Assembly: GCA_037349315.1 (NCBI GenBank)
Contig: JBAIAC010000004.1
Coordinates: forward strand, 36,831,001-36,895,000
Source of the DNA: Chelydra serpentina
Taxonomy: Eukaryota; Chordata; Testudines; Chelydridae
Reading direction: 5' to 3'
Length of the DNA: 64,000 bases
Positions 36,129 through 47,490 of the stretch are shown piece after piece; positions within the stretch are counted from its first letter, which is position 1; the number at the start of each line of letters is the position of its first letter. The position numbers and the translations under genes were made by a program. The notes beneath the pieces are model-generated. The model was given only the letters and a program-made list of their open reading frames with translations, had not been told where the DNA came from and made no database searches.

Positions 36129-36299
36129 TCTTCAAAGTTAAGTGCATTTGTCCATTGCAACAGTTCATCCACTTCCCATTCCATTACATTGTCTGCTCCT
36201 CCTTTCTCAACAGCATTGACGATGCCTTCTGCACTTCTCTGAATTAAGATTGTAGTGGTAGGGTCCTCTGTTTTGACCCGCAAGCTTCCTGCATAATAC
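36129..36299 (-). CDS. C11orf65: C11orf65 (MFI) exon (MEWEVDELLQWTNALNF)
   Basis: A 171-bp - strand exon (acceptor tttcactattag, donor GA|gtaagt). It completes AT|G and encodes YYAGSLRVKTEDPTTTIL, RSAEGIVNAVEKGGADNV and MEWEVDELLQWTNALNFE. The MEWEVDE..WTN.LNF block is the most conserved part of the family. Splice phases agree with the exons at 40037 and 35824. Confidence 0.92.
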
Positions 36300-37430
36300 C
36301 TAATAGTGAAACAAGAATTTGTTATTGCAGGTTGCTTGAAACAGTTATAGTTTCTGACGGTAAGAGGCACTATATCCCAACATATTGTCTTATTCTAGCA
36401 GAACCAACTAAGGATAACATGGGTGTTCTCTGAACAGAAATATTATGTACCTTAGTCATTATTAACTTTCATTTAATGGTGACATAGGAGGGGAAGAGAA
36501 TCAAGTATGTGTGTACACAAGTTAAATATAGATTCTACTAATTTTTGTATCATTTTAATATCAAATATATTAGACTTTTTATCCCAAACGATCCTCAAAG
36601 CATTTTACAAAATGATATAACAGTTATGTAGGCATCACCTTCTCCACCACCATATAGAGTGACTTCTGGGTTTTTGGACAGTACACCACACCATACACAA
36701 CAATTTGTACACTGGATATAAAACTGAAACAGAGATCTTCACAGAGGTGACCATATCAGGAACATGAGAGGGTCAAAAAATGACCTAACTCCTAGAAGCT
36801 ACTTTTATAAATATTTCCCTAAAATTTTAAAGCACCTGTCTTGACCCCGTACACAAATGATGTCAGGACTATGCCTATGAGAAGGATAATCTAGTAGTAG
36901 CCTAGAATGAATGAGTAGATGAAAACCTGAGTATATCCCATTTATACCAAATATTCTTAGTTCCTGTCTCGGAAATTATTCCCCTTTGTTTAGGAAGGAG
37001 GATACTTGCAAGAACACACATGGGCTGACTTGCCTCTTCCTCTCAAAAGAATACATTCTTCATGCCTGCCCCATCTCCCAGTAATGTAGGGAGAAAGAAA
37101 TCACAAGGAAAAACTGATTTTTGTTGTTAAAGAAAACATTGTTAAACACCACAAACAATCCAACTATTTTAGGCTTATTGAAATTATTTGGGCATCACAC
37201 TTTGAAATAATTTGTAAGCTCTTTGTGGTGAGTAATGTTATGATATTACATAAATGGAAGTAACTTTAAAAATGATACCACAAAGACAACTGTGTCCCCC
37301 CCTTGCCTTTTACATATAAGAATGCAGTTTGAATTATATATCCGGTCAGAACGGGACAAAAGCTGAACTTCAACAATTTTCAAAATAGAGCTGTATTTCT
37401 TTCTTCTATCTCTGTAGGCTTATTCCTTTT

Positions 37431-37560
37431 TCTGGCAAATTCCCATTGACTTCAATAGACCTGAAGAAGAGCTCTGTGGAAGCTCGAAAGCTTATCTCTC
37501 TGACCAACAAAAGTTGGTTCAATAAAAGATATTACCTCCCCCACCTTGCCCCTCCAAGAG
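37431..37560 (+). repeat. Repeat-end module with intact hammerhead-like core
   Basis: The + strand carries AGAC, then CTGAAGA, a stem GAGC...GCTC, GAAA, then the ccaataaaagatattacctc-type tail shared with the module at 22774. Unlike that copy the stem is fully Watson-Crick. There is no inverted partner here, so it is a single-ended fragment in a C11orf65 intron. Confidence 0.5.
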
Positions 37561-38343
37561 AAGTTTTGCCTGAATAAGGAATGAAGGATTTAGCCCATTA
37601 TTTTTAAAATGCTCATTATGGCGACCCAGTGACAGCCAGAAATAATCTCCTGCTTCATAGACTGTAATTTGGGATCAATTTATTATCTTGTTTCTTTGGC
37701 TGGGGTAAGAGGAACTTTAACATTCCCATTACAGCATCTTGTTGTGTTGTGCTGCTGAAACTCTGGCGAAAGTGGAATCTTGTTCTCCTCCTCAAAGTGA
37801 GGGTAGCATTGTGTTAGATGTGATGAGGTGGGTACTGCATTACAATATAGACGTATGTGAGCTTAATTCTGATGAATCGTGTTAAGCCAATGTGTTTGGA
37901 ACTGGTGATGTGCAGCACAATACTGTTATCCTTCTTGAAAAAACAAATAAGGAATTGTATAAATTCTATGGCCTATGTTATGCAGGAAGTCAGGCTAGTG
38001 GAGCTGATTAAAGAGATTTCTCTGACCCTTAGAATCTGTGAATATGTTACCATTTTAAACTCAAACCTCTGCATGCTATATTTTTTCTAATAAATAAATT
38101 TTGTAGTAATCTTTAAAATAAAATGAATGTCCAGTTAAATGACACCCAGTGGTATGCCTGTTTGGTGACGGAGGCACTTCGGATTGCAGCTGTGTACTTT
38201 TTATACATGCCCACCTGATCCTGAAACAACGATTAATGCCAAGGAATAATTTGTTTTCTCTCTTCAGAAAACAGACTATAAAATTTGGCGTACTCAATCA
38301 GGGGTTATAAAAATGTTGATGTCTATTTTGTCCTGGGAGCCTA

Positions 38344-38462
38344 GGGTGACCAGATGTCCCGATTTTATAGGGACAGTCCCGATTTTTGGGTCTTTTTCTT
38401 ATATAGGCTCCTATTACTCCCCAACCCCATCCCAATTTTTCACATTTACTGTCTGGTCACCC
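38344..38462. mobile_element. Mariner-like MITE, TA target site
   Basis: Termini GGGTGACCAGA and CTGGTCACCC are inverted repeats bounding 119 bp and flanked by TA on both sides (38342-38343 and 38463-38464). The body (gtcccgattttatagggaca) is itself partly palindromic. TA duplication points to Tc1/mariner. Confidence 0.7.
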
Positions 38463-38559
38463 TATGGGAGCTACAACTTTTCTTCCATTGTGTTAGCATT
38501 AGAGATGATGGCTCTATCTGCCTTCCTACCTACTTAACATGGTTTAATATAGATGTTAA

Positions 38560-39000
38560 ATAATACAGGGGAGAAGATTTTGTGGGATTCCACTCATCAG
38601 AACCTTGGTGGTGGATAAACAATTGCCCATAAGTAGCTATTGGTTTGGTCTAAAAGGAAGGACCTGAGTTATTTCAGGTTGTGACCTTCCAACCCTGCAG
38701 GTTCTTGGAGGCTGGACTAGAGAGTTTAGTGACCAGCAGTAACAAATGTCAGAGGTCCAACAGGATGAGCATGGATGTTCTTTCCTTATCTATGGCCCAA
38801 AGAATGTCATTAACAGAGCATCAAGTGATATGTCTGTACTGTGACCTGGTCTGAAGTCTGACTCAGATGGATCCAGGATTCTGGCAATTGATAGGAGCCA
38901 CTGGAGACTGTTTTTTGCTAGCTTCTTAATTAGTTTGCTTAGAACAAGGAGGCTAGACACTGGCCATAGCTGCAAGGTCTTGAGTGTCGAGCAATGTTTT
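38560..39000 (-). mobile_element. L2-like LINE reverse transcriptase remnant
   Basis: A - strand frame at 38790-38975 reads WPVSSLLVLSKLIKKL, then LDPSESDFRPGHSTDISLDALL. These correspond to the RPVSNLPFLSKVIEK and QSGFRPGHSTETAL blocks of L2-type RTs. Flanks are too decayed to delimit. Confidence 0.55.
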
Positions 39001-39754
39001 TTTGGTTCTGGTTAGACTATTGCCCTTCTTAGGCTGCACGGTAGATTTCTCTTATTAAATGAAGTATTGGCAATCTCAGTTAGGAATGCTCCGTGGTATT
39101 CCATACAAACCTGCCACATAGCAACAGCAGTTTTCCTTGTCACAGATGGTGACCCTGCTTGCACTCAGTGATTCAATGACTACTGTTTGTGTGTATAGGT
39201 TGGTGTCTTGGAATGAAGGTGTTATGTTTCTGATCTTGTTCTCAACTTGTTCCCGGTGGCTTATACAGCCATTCCAGATATGGGTGATCGTCTCTGGGAA
39301 ATAAGATGAAAATTCCTGGGAGCAGGAGGTGCTATATTCTAGATATGATGGGGGCAGTGATCTACACGCAAAAGAGGAAGCTGCCTATATGTGGAGTTCC
39401 TCTTTTCTGACTAGAACTGGGAAGAACTATCACCCTCTGTGATGCTGTCTTTCTCTATGCTCCCAGATATTTATGCAGAAATCCACATGGCAGATAGTAC
39501 AGCCCAAGGTCACATCACCTCCTTCTGTGTTGCCTCCACAGCTGCCACTGCATAGTTGCAGAGGGATCTAACCAATAAAATAATAGCTCCTGCAGGAGAT
39601 ATCCAGTCTCAGATATAGAAGAGGCAATATCCTGCTGCCCCAAATGGAACTAGCTCCATTTGGAAGTTCAACAACACTTGGTAGTGATATACAACTTCAT
39701 TACTTATAAACAGTTACATGGCATTTTAAGAGAATTTATCCATGAAGGCTAATA

Positions 39755-39975
39755 AGAACATAAGAAAGGCCGTACTGGGTCAGACCAAAGGTCCATCCAG
39801 CCCAGTATCCTGTCCACCGACAGTGGCCAATGCCAGGTGACCTGGAGTGAGTGGACCTAACAGGTAATGATCAAGTGATCTCTCTCCTGCCATCCATCAC
39901 CCCCCTCTGACAAACAAAGGCTAAGGACACCATTCCTTACCCATCCTGGATAAGAATGATTTCTGAAAAGACCCA
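39755..39975 (-). mobile_element. CR1-clade LINE 3' end
   Basis: In reverse orientation it matches the 3' tail of the LINE at 28380-28575 (gggtcagaccaaaggtccat, cagcccagtatcctgtc, gacaaacaaaggctaaggac). A 5'-truncated fragment in a C11orf65 intron. Confidence 0.85.
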
Positions 39976-40036
39976 TGACCAGAATACTACTCTAATCATG
40001 CCCAGAAACGTAAGTCTGAAAATTGCATCAACTCAC

Positions 40037-40170
40037 ATTTTTGTCATCCATTCAATTTTTCTCCTTTTTCTTTTCCAGTCAATGTCTTGTTTCCTCTTCA
40101 GTTTAGAGTAATGGAATTCCTTTTCCTTTCTGTTGTCCTCATCAGTTACAGGATCTATGGTCCTCCAAAA
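40037..40170 (-). CDS. C11orf65: C11orf65 (MFI) exon, lysine/arginine-rich helix
   Basis: A 134-bp - strand exon (acceptor gccagtag, donor AAAAAT|gtgagt) encoding FWRTIDPVTDEDNRKEKEF, then HYSKLKRKQDIDWKRKRRKI and EWMTK plus AT. The human counterpart has the same FW..TD and FH.SKLKRRQD...RK..KIEWM pattern. The basic helix may bind a partner or membrane surface, which is inference. Found by manual translation; too short for ORF prediction. Confidence 0.9.
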
Positions 40171-40689
40171 CTACTGGCAAATGTGATGTATTGTTTGGAC
40201 TAGTTTCACAAAAACACCTTTACTGATTTTCTTCTCCACTACACCCCTGGCCATGTCTTCTCATTTATAAATCCCATGATTGGTCCTTTACATTGAGAAT
40301 AATTAAAGATTTACTGCTTGCCTGTTTTGCTTATCTGTTCAGCATAAGATACATTATCTTATCAGTAACTTAAAAGACACAAGGCTAAACATGCAAGGAG
40401 TATATTTTCTCTTGCAAACATTAATTCAATGGTAATTGCTCCTTGCCTTGGTAAATTTCTGCATAAAAAGAGTGCTGATTCTTTAATTCCTGATAATCTG
40501 TTTAATATAGTGAAGAGAAAAATCTCATGGATAACATACTGAGAAATAATATAATAATCACACAAATAATGGCCAAACACAGATTAGGTTTCTCGGAGAG
40601 GCTACCACTAGACAGGCTTAAAGGAATAGGCATAGGGGTTGATGTAATAGGGAAGAGGGAGGAAGTAAGTGGCATAGTTTTATGCCTAG

Positions 40690-40875
40690 AATAAGAGAAC
40701 GTGAGTCAGAAGTCTAATTCCTATTCTCTACACTGCCACTGACTCTGTGACCTATGCAAGTCACTTAACTTCTTTGCCCCTCAGTTTCCTCATTTGTAAA
40801 ATAGAGATAGTAACATTTGCCCACTTTTGTAAAGTACTTGGAGATCTTTGGATCAAGGTGTCACTATGTATATGC
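40690..40875 (+). mobile_element. MIR SINE
   Basis: Strong match to the MIR core and 3' part: ccactgactctgtgacctat, gcaagtcacttaacttcttt, cctcagtttcctcatttgta and aaatagagatagtaacattt. Confidence 0.85.
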
Positions 40876-41071
40876 AAAGTCTTATTATTATGGAAGGAAA
40901 GGGTCACCTACATTTCCATAACTACTGTTCTTTAAGATGTGTTGCATATGTCCTTTCCACTGTCAGAGATTTTTTCCCCTCAGCAGTACCCGCTGGGGTG
41001 GCTCAAGTGCCCTCCTGTTGCTATGAACGACTGCATCCTGATGTAAGAGGGCGGAGCTGCTCCTGACCTCC

Positions 41072-41512
41072 CATAGGCGCCGACTTCTCGTACCCCCAGC
41101 CCCCTCCAACTCCACCCCCTGCCCCGCCCCTTCCCCAAATTCCCGCCTCCTCCCTCCGGGAAAAATTGGTGGGTGCTGAGCACCCACCGGCAGCTCCCCG
41201 CCAGCCCCCCCCACCCCGCGTGTGCCCAACTCACCTTCCAGGTTAACTTCCGGGTTTCCACCGCCACCAGAGGCGCCTCCCGCCGAAGGCACTTTTTTTA
41301 ACCGCAGCAGCCGCCCAGCCCGCCTCTCAGCTGTTCTGCAAGGGGGGGGGCACGGGGGAAGCGCAGCGGGGTGGCGCCTCAGGGGAGGGGTATGGGGAGT
41401 TGGGCACACGCGTGGGGTAGCTGGCGGGGAGTAGCTGGTGGGTGCTCAGCACCCACCAATTTTTCCCTGTGGGTGCTCCAGCCCCGGAGCACCAATGGAG
41501 TTGGTGCCTATG
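41072..41512. mobile_element. GC-rich hAT MITE, copy 2 (no clean TSD)
   Basis: Same family as 32948: CATAGGCGCCGACTT at the left, gttggtgcctatg at the right, shared gggaaaaattggtgggtgct motif, 441 bp. The flanking octamers (TGACCTCC and CCTCGGTT) do not match. It is inserted in the DIRS fragment. Confidence 0.8.
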
Positions 41513-42089
41513 CCTCGGTTCCTTCATACTGGATGTACTCTGATATAGAGGGGAAGGCCGATGGCTCATGGAATAGACGTGCCACACATCTCAAAGAACA
41601 ACTGTTATAGAAAGGTAGGTAACTGTTTCTTCTTTGAGTGACTGCACATGTCAATTCCACTCGTGTTGATTGGTGAAGGATCTGCTCAGCTGATCTGCCA
41701 GTGTGTTTTGCTTCCCTGGAAGGGAAACCGTTTTGAGGTGAATCGAGTGGGTTATACAGAAGTCCCAGAGGTGAACTGCCTCCTGGCAGAGCTGGGTTGA
41801 CCATGCCCCTCCTTGCCTGTTTATATAAAATAGTCACTGAGTTGTCTGTCATATTCCACAGACTTTCCCCCCTCTGTAGGGGAGGAAGGTTGAGCAGGCT
41901 AGACGTACTGCTTTTAACTCCCTGACATTTATGTGAGCCTCTAGGTCCTGAGATGACCAGAGTCCTTGAGTCTTCAGGGATCCAATATGAGCCCCCAAAC
42001 CTCGAGATGATGCGTTCATGACTAGAGTGAATGTTGGCAGTCTGGGAAGGAAGGGAACGCCCACACAAACTTTTAGAGGGTCTGTCCAC

Positions 42090-42686
42090 CAGGGCTGGTG
42101 CAAGGAAGTTTCACGCTCTAGGCGAAACTTCCTAGCACCAACCCTGAGCACACCCTCCCCCACCCAGCTAATGCCGCCCCCCCCCCACCCCGCGGCAGCC
42201 AGCCCCCCACCCGCGGCAGCTCCCCATCCCTGCGGTGGCACCCCACCCCACCCACAGGCCACGGCGGCCGGCTCCCCCCGCCCCCCAGCTGCTAACCCCT
42301 GCTCGTGGCAGCTCAGCCCCTCCCCACCCGCCTGCGGCAGCCCCCGCCCACAGCAGCTCCCCACCCCCCCACAGCAGCTCAGCCCCCTGCCTGTGGCAGT
42401 TAACCCCACGCCCGCGGCGGTTCCCCACCCCCCCGCCCACGGCAGCTAATCCCCATGGCAGCCCACCTGCCCATGGCAGCTCCCCATCCCCCCGCGGCAG
42501 CATCTCACCTCCGCCAGCGCCAGCAGCTTCTCTGAAGCTGCGTTCTTGGCGGCGTTTCAGCCGCCGCTTTTATTGCCGCCGAATCGCCACCAGGAATCGC
42601 CGCCGCTGAAATGCCGCCGAGGGCGGTGAAATGCTGCCCCCCAAATCCTGGCGGTCTAGGGTCGCCTAGCGGAAGCGTCGGCCCTG
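42090..42686. mobile_element. hAT element with CTGTCCAC TSD, proline-codon-like GC interior
   Basis: Termini CAGGGCTGGTGC and GCGTCGGCCCTG with perfect 8-bp duplications CTGTCCAC (42082-42089, 42687-42694). Its 597-bp interior is C-rich, with simple-sequence drift (cccccaccccgcggcag). The open frames through it are compositional artefacts. Confidence 0.92.
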
Positions 42687-43640
42687 CTGTCCACCAATCC
42701 AGAGACAACAGGACTAGCTCTGGCACTTGAACTACCTTGTCCAAGTGATGACAATTCAGGGCAAATAATGATGCTAGCTATATGTAGTATCCTGAGTCGC
42801 AGTCTGGTGTATTGCACTACATAGATACATGCTGCCATGTGACCTAACAGGCTGAAGTACTTACATACTGTTGTGAGTGGGTAAGCTTTCATTTGAAGTA
42901 CTAGGTTCTGAATGGTTTCAAACCTGATTTGTGGAGTCGAGGACTGCTCCAATGAATTCTATTGTCTGTACAGGCCTCGGTATTGATTTTTCTCTACTTC
43001 CTAAGAGCTCCAGAGCATTGAATATGGATAGAGTAGTGGATATGCTGGAGAGGACCTGAGATTCTGATTGACCTCTGATCAACCAATCATCCAGGTATGA
43101 GAACACATGGACACCTAATTTTTGAAGATGAGCTGCTACCATTGTCATGCACTTTGTGAATACCTGAGGAGCAGCTGCCAGGCGGAACAGGCATACTGTG
43201 AACTGATAGTGTCAACCATTCACCACAAACCTGAGAAACTTTCTATGGTTGGGACATATTGTGATATGGAAGTAAGCATCCCTCAAGTCGAGGGCATCAT
43301 GCCAGTCTCCTTATTCCAGGGAAAGGATAATTGTCACTAGGGTAACTAGGCGGAATTTTATTTTCTTCAGCAATTTGTTCAACTCTTACATCTAAGATGG
43401 GCCTGAGGCCTCCTTTGACTTGAGGATCAGGAAATAATGGGAATAAAAGCCTTGTCCTCTGAGACCCAACAATACTTCCTCTATGGCCCCTGTCTGAAGA
43501 AGAGATTGAACCTCCCACTGAAGGTCAATCTTTCGAGAGTGGTCCCTGAAGAGGGACAGGATGGGGGTGGAAGGTTGAAGTAAATTGGATGGCATACCTC
43601 AATCCAACATTCTTAAGACCTACTGGTCTAATGTTATATG

Positions 43641-44708
43641 GGTTCAGGCACTTAGGAAGTGGGGAAAGTAACTGGTAAATAAAAAAGGAGGAACACACGG
43701 AAATAAAGAGACTGGTATATTGTCTTTAACAACCCCATCAAAATGCCTGCTTGGAAGAGGCGGCTGGACAGGATGAGCTAAAGGAGTGGACAAGTGGAGT
43801 ATGTTAGAATAACAGGATTAGAGAAGGTGTCTGATGGTGTCACATTGAATGATTCATGTCACTATGCAGTGTATTAGAAATTATTTAAATGCTGTAATGC
43901 TGTGTATCATATCTGAAAAAGAATTATGTTCATTAGTGCAGCCCTGTGGTTGCTCTAACTTGCCAGCTCAGACTCAGGACAAGGAAGACAGAAAGGTGGC
44001 TTAGACCTGCCTTTACCTCCACAAACTTTCAGATACTAAGTAATCCAGCCCTAAATCATTTGATCTTTGATACCTGAAATGGAGTTATACTGTTCATAGT
44101 CATTCTTGGGGTCCAAATAATTCCCTGAATAACTAATTACATTCTGTTGTTTATAGAAACCTTTCACCTTTAAAAATATTACCAATTATTTCCAAAAGAA
44201 TTTAACAAAACATAAATAGCTTAATTTTAACATAACATAATTTCAATATGTTTTATATTTCAAGCTATACATTGTATTAGAGAAAAGTACATTGACTCCT
44301 CTTGCAGATTTTTAATCCAAACAAAATTATACCTTAAAATGGAGAAGTATGAAATTGTATTTTAATGTTTAAGTATGATATTGTACTTTAATAAACAGGT
44401 TTATTTCATACCCAGGACAAGATCTTATAGTACAGTACTTATGGTAATTTAATCATATTATATTTATTATGTTGTTCAGTGACCTGGTGATGAAGAACAT
44501 GTTATAAATAAATGATCGTGATATCATTATAACATCTCACAGGGAGTGACTATTACCATAGGTCATTATTTCAAATGGAAATAAAGATACCTCACATTAT
44601 GAAGTGATTCATATAGTGAGTGGAATTAAATCTCCATAATGTGTAGGTTATGTAAGAAAAAGAAGTTAACATTTTAAAGAAAAAATGTAAATGCTATTCT
44701 TCACTTAC
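43641..44708. other. C11orf65: C11orf65 intron, no feature recognised
   Basis: AT-rich intronic DNA between the decayed DIRS and the exon at 44709. No ORF or repeat was recognised by eye. Confidence 0.5.
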
Positions 44709-44912
44709 TCTGATCGAAAGAAGTCTCCAACCATTATTCTCCACACGCTTGTACCAGCCACTGCGGTCATCTTTCCAAATCTTTCCATGAATAGCCTCTG
44801 GCAGCAGCTGTTTGTATGCTGGCTTTGTATAATCTTTAGGGCTGTTAGCACACATATCCACGATGGGTCTATGAGTGAATATTTTGTAATATATATTTGG
44901 AGGATATTTAGT
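44709..44912 (-). CDS. C11orf65: C11orf65 (MFI) exon (YPPNIYYKIFTHRP)
   Basis: A 204-bp, phase-0 - strand exon (acceptor ttctttacag, donor AGA|gtaagt) of 68 codons: TKYPPNIYYKIFTHRP, MCANSPKDYTKPA, then DDRSGWYKRVENNGWRLLSI. It aligns throughout with human C11orf65 (FPPDIYYKIFTHRP, LCANSPRNY, HSGWYHRIENNGW). It is the longest and best-conserved exon of this gene in the window. Confidence 0.94.
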
Positions 44913-45414
44913 CTGTAAAGAAATATCACATTTGAAAGTGAGAGATCCAGTTAGTGACAGTGTCTGTTATAAACAAAGGTTCATACTTTTTAAAAAAATT
45001 GTCAGATTAATACCTTGACTAACTGTTGACATAAATGGGTTTACAAAAGCCATGAAACTGTTCCTTTACCCATTTCAAAGTAGCTTAACACCATACAGGA
45101 TAGGCTAAAATTGGAAGATTTGATTGGCTGATTACAATTCTGAGTGAAATTAAAGATCCAGTTCTCAACTCAGTGAAATCAGGAGGAGTTTTGCCATTGA
45201 CTCTAAGCGAGTGCAAGGACTTTGGTGTGTTGTCACAAGCATACACAACATTTATGAGTATTTATTGTTTCTCTTATAATGTTTATTTTTCTGAACTGAA
45301 TGGGGAAAGTTTATTGGGAAGAGAAATGGAATTGAAAAATATTTAAAAATGAAAAGTTAAGCGTGCACAGTAGCTATAACAGGGACTGTCAGTCTGTATT
45401 TGTGGGTTTTACTT

Positions 45415-45600
45415 CCAGGTACACTGCAAACTTGCTGTGCGAATTGAGTAAGTCATATAACCTTTCTTTTCATCAATTTTCCTGTCTGTAAAATAGAGAT
45501 AATAATTTACCTCTCTCGGATGCCTATTCTGAGGATTAGTTAGTCTGCAAAACAATTTGATAGCCTCAGATAAAAGGTGCTAGGTACATGCAAATTTATA
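45415..45600 (+). mobile_element. MIR SINE remnant
   Basis: Diverged match to the MIR 3' half: agtaagtcatataacctttc, gtctgtaaaatagagataat, then gaggattagttagtctgcaa. Old. Confidence 0.65.
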
Positions 45601-46514
45601 CTTTTACTTAACGGACCTTACTGATGATCTAAAGATGAGAAAATACATTAATAAATTAGATTATAACCTGTAATAATTTCTGCAGTGAAACTAATTTAGC
45701 TGCTTGGATGGATAAATAGGTTTTAAAGAACTGAGAGGGGTTTTTTTTTTTTGTTGGTTTGGTTTCAAGCAACCCACTTTCTCAGTCAGAGGTGCTGTAA
45801 TTTCATTGACCAGTCCTGGTCCATCTAGTATGTTCTCAATTGAAGTATATAGATTAGCAGCCCTGTTTCCATAGTCCAAATCTCTTAGTAGTAAATAGAT
45901 GAGGAAGGGGAAAATTCTGTCTAACCCATGATTTTTCTTCCTAGAACTCCTGAATGCCCATTGTGAAGACTGACATGGAGGTGATGGAGAATAGACTGAC
46001 AACCCGTGAGGGAGTTAAAGAACTTTCAAAGACGAGTAATAGGTAATTAAAGCATACATTCTCTCCCTGCGCTAATATTACTTTTTAGATGGAAAAGGTT
46101 ATGATGAAAGATAATCGTGTATGTCTCTCTAACATGAGAGATGGAAACCTAGAAACATAAGGTTATGTTGGACAGTCTTGTAAATATATTGCAAATACTA
46201 CAGATTAAAATGTTAGGCAGTTCTGATTAAAATAACCATTTTTCAAATTTATATTTTGTCATGGTGCCAATGTTTGGTAAGTAAAGAAAAGAATATGTTG
46301 GCTCCGTAATTCCAATCTAAAAACTTCATCCACCTTCACACTTACTTTCACTGAACTGGATAATCTTGTAAGTAATAAATCAGCTCAGCACCTTGATCTC
46401 TACACTGTGCCTTCCACCAGAGAGCAAACTGTTGCTCTGATGTTTTATTAATATCATATGTCATCAAGGTGAGGTTTACTAATGATGTATTATTCATAAA
46501 TTGGTATTAGCCAG

Positions 46515-46811
46515 CACAGGCGCCGACTTTCTCTGGCGCCGGTGGGAGCTCACGCCCAGCGTCGGGGGCGGGGCCCCGCTCCCGACGCCGGGCCCCGCCC
46601 CCAACGCCAGGTGACGTTGCGGGGCCCCGCCCCCGAAGCCGACGCAACATCGCCCAGCATTGGGGGCGGGGCCCCGCAACGTCTCCCGGTGCTAAGGTAA
46701 GATGGCGGCGAGCCCCGGGGTTGGCGGGGAGCTGGCCGCGGGTCCCGGGGATGGCGGGGAGCTGCCGGTGGGTGCTCCAGCCCCGGAGCACCCACGAAGT
46801 CGGCGTCTATG
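46515..46811. mobile_element. GC-rich hAT MITE, copy 3 (TSD TTAGCCAG)
   Basis: CACAGGCGCCGACTTT... and ...AAGTCGGCGTCTATG termini, 297 bp, with exact TTAGCCAG duplications (46507-46514, 46812-46819). The interior has repeated palindromic ggggcggggccccg units. Shortest copy of the family here. Confidence 0.94.
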
Positions 46812-47436
46812 TTAGCCAGGGAAGAGTAGGTCAGGAGCAGAAACCAAACAATTATAGGTTAGAAGTCTGCCAAATACAATTTACTAGAAATTGCTAGCCA
46901 GACAGCAGGAAAGAATGTTAGCAATAAATCAGCTTCTTTCCAGCTATTTCAAGTGCTGTAGCAATAGATTTACAATCCTGTATTAGATATTTTGAAAGCA
47001 GGAGACTCTTACACAGGGCTTGTGCTATTCCAGAGTGACTGTTCAGCTGTATAATACCAATGGGAAAATACTTAAGGCCAAAATCTAAGCAGACTCTTGG
47101 GTCAAAAATTTCAAATTAAATCACATAAATAAAGTCTTGGGGTGAAATCCTGGCCCCATTGAAACCAATGGAAAAACGCCCATTGACATCAATAAGGCCA
47201 GGCCTGCACCCCTGCACCTCCAGAGCAGTGAGAGCACCCACAAATCCAACTGAACATTCAGACCATTTAGTCAGGTGCTTAAGAACGGATTTAGGAGGCT
47301 AATTTCAGGAACCCTGGTAAGAAAATACTAACCTTGCTAGTTTGTTAGAATAGAATTATTATAAGCCCATTAAGTTGTGATTACCTAGATATAGAATGAA
47401 TGTCGATATTTCAATATTCTTTAAAACTCTACTTAC

Positions 47437-47490
47437 ACCACCTAGTCTGAATCGGATATAAACACCTGCTGCAGCATCTAGTAATTCTGC
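47437..47490 (-). CDS. C11orf65: C11orf65 (MFI) 54-bp exon
   Basis: A phase-0 - strand exon of 18 codons, AELLDAAAGVYIRFRLGG, between cttcttgcag and GGT|gtaagt. The human protein has AELLDAAAGIHVRFRLGG at the same place, so 15 of 18 residues are identical. Found by targeted reading; it is far below ORF-caller length. Confidence 0.95.

Larger units (their letters stand above)
40896..43640 (-). mobile_element. Decayed DIRS-type element with two hAT insertions
   Basis: On the - strand, RT blocks (RKIDLQWEVQSLLQTGAIEEV at 43500-43560, HVFSYLDDWLIRG at 43080-43120, IEFIGAVLDS at 42930) precede RNase H (FTLVMNASSRGLGAHIG, AHINVRELKAVRLAC at 41880-42040). The right tip (ctgttctttaagatgtgttg near 40925) recurs inverted at 41590-41650, the internal complementary region. 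YLDD is intact here. No recombinase part remains. hATs at 41072-41512 and 42090-42686 interrupt it. It is oriented as C11orf65. Confidence 0.75.

Noticed and set aside
42018..42609. Proline-rich 143- and 124-codon frames
   Set aside because: They lie wholly inside a hAT MITE with 8-bp TSDs and are simple-sequence artefacts.
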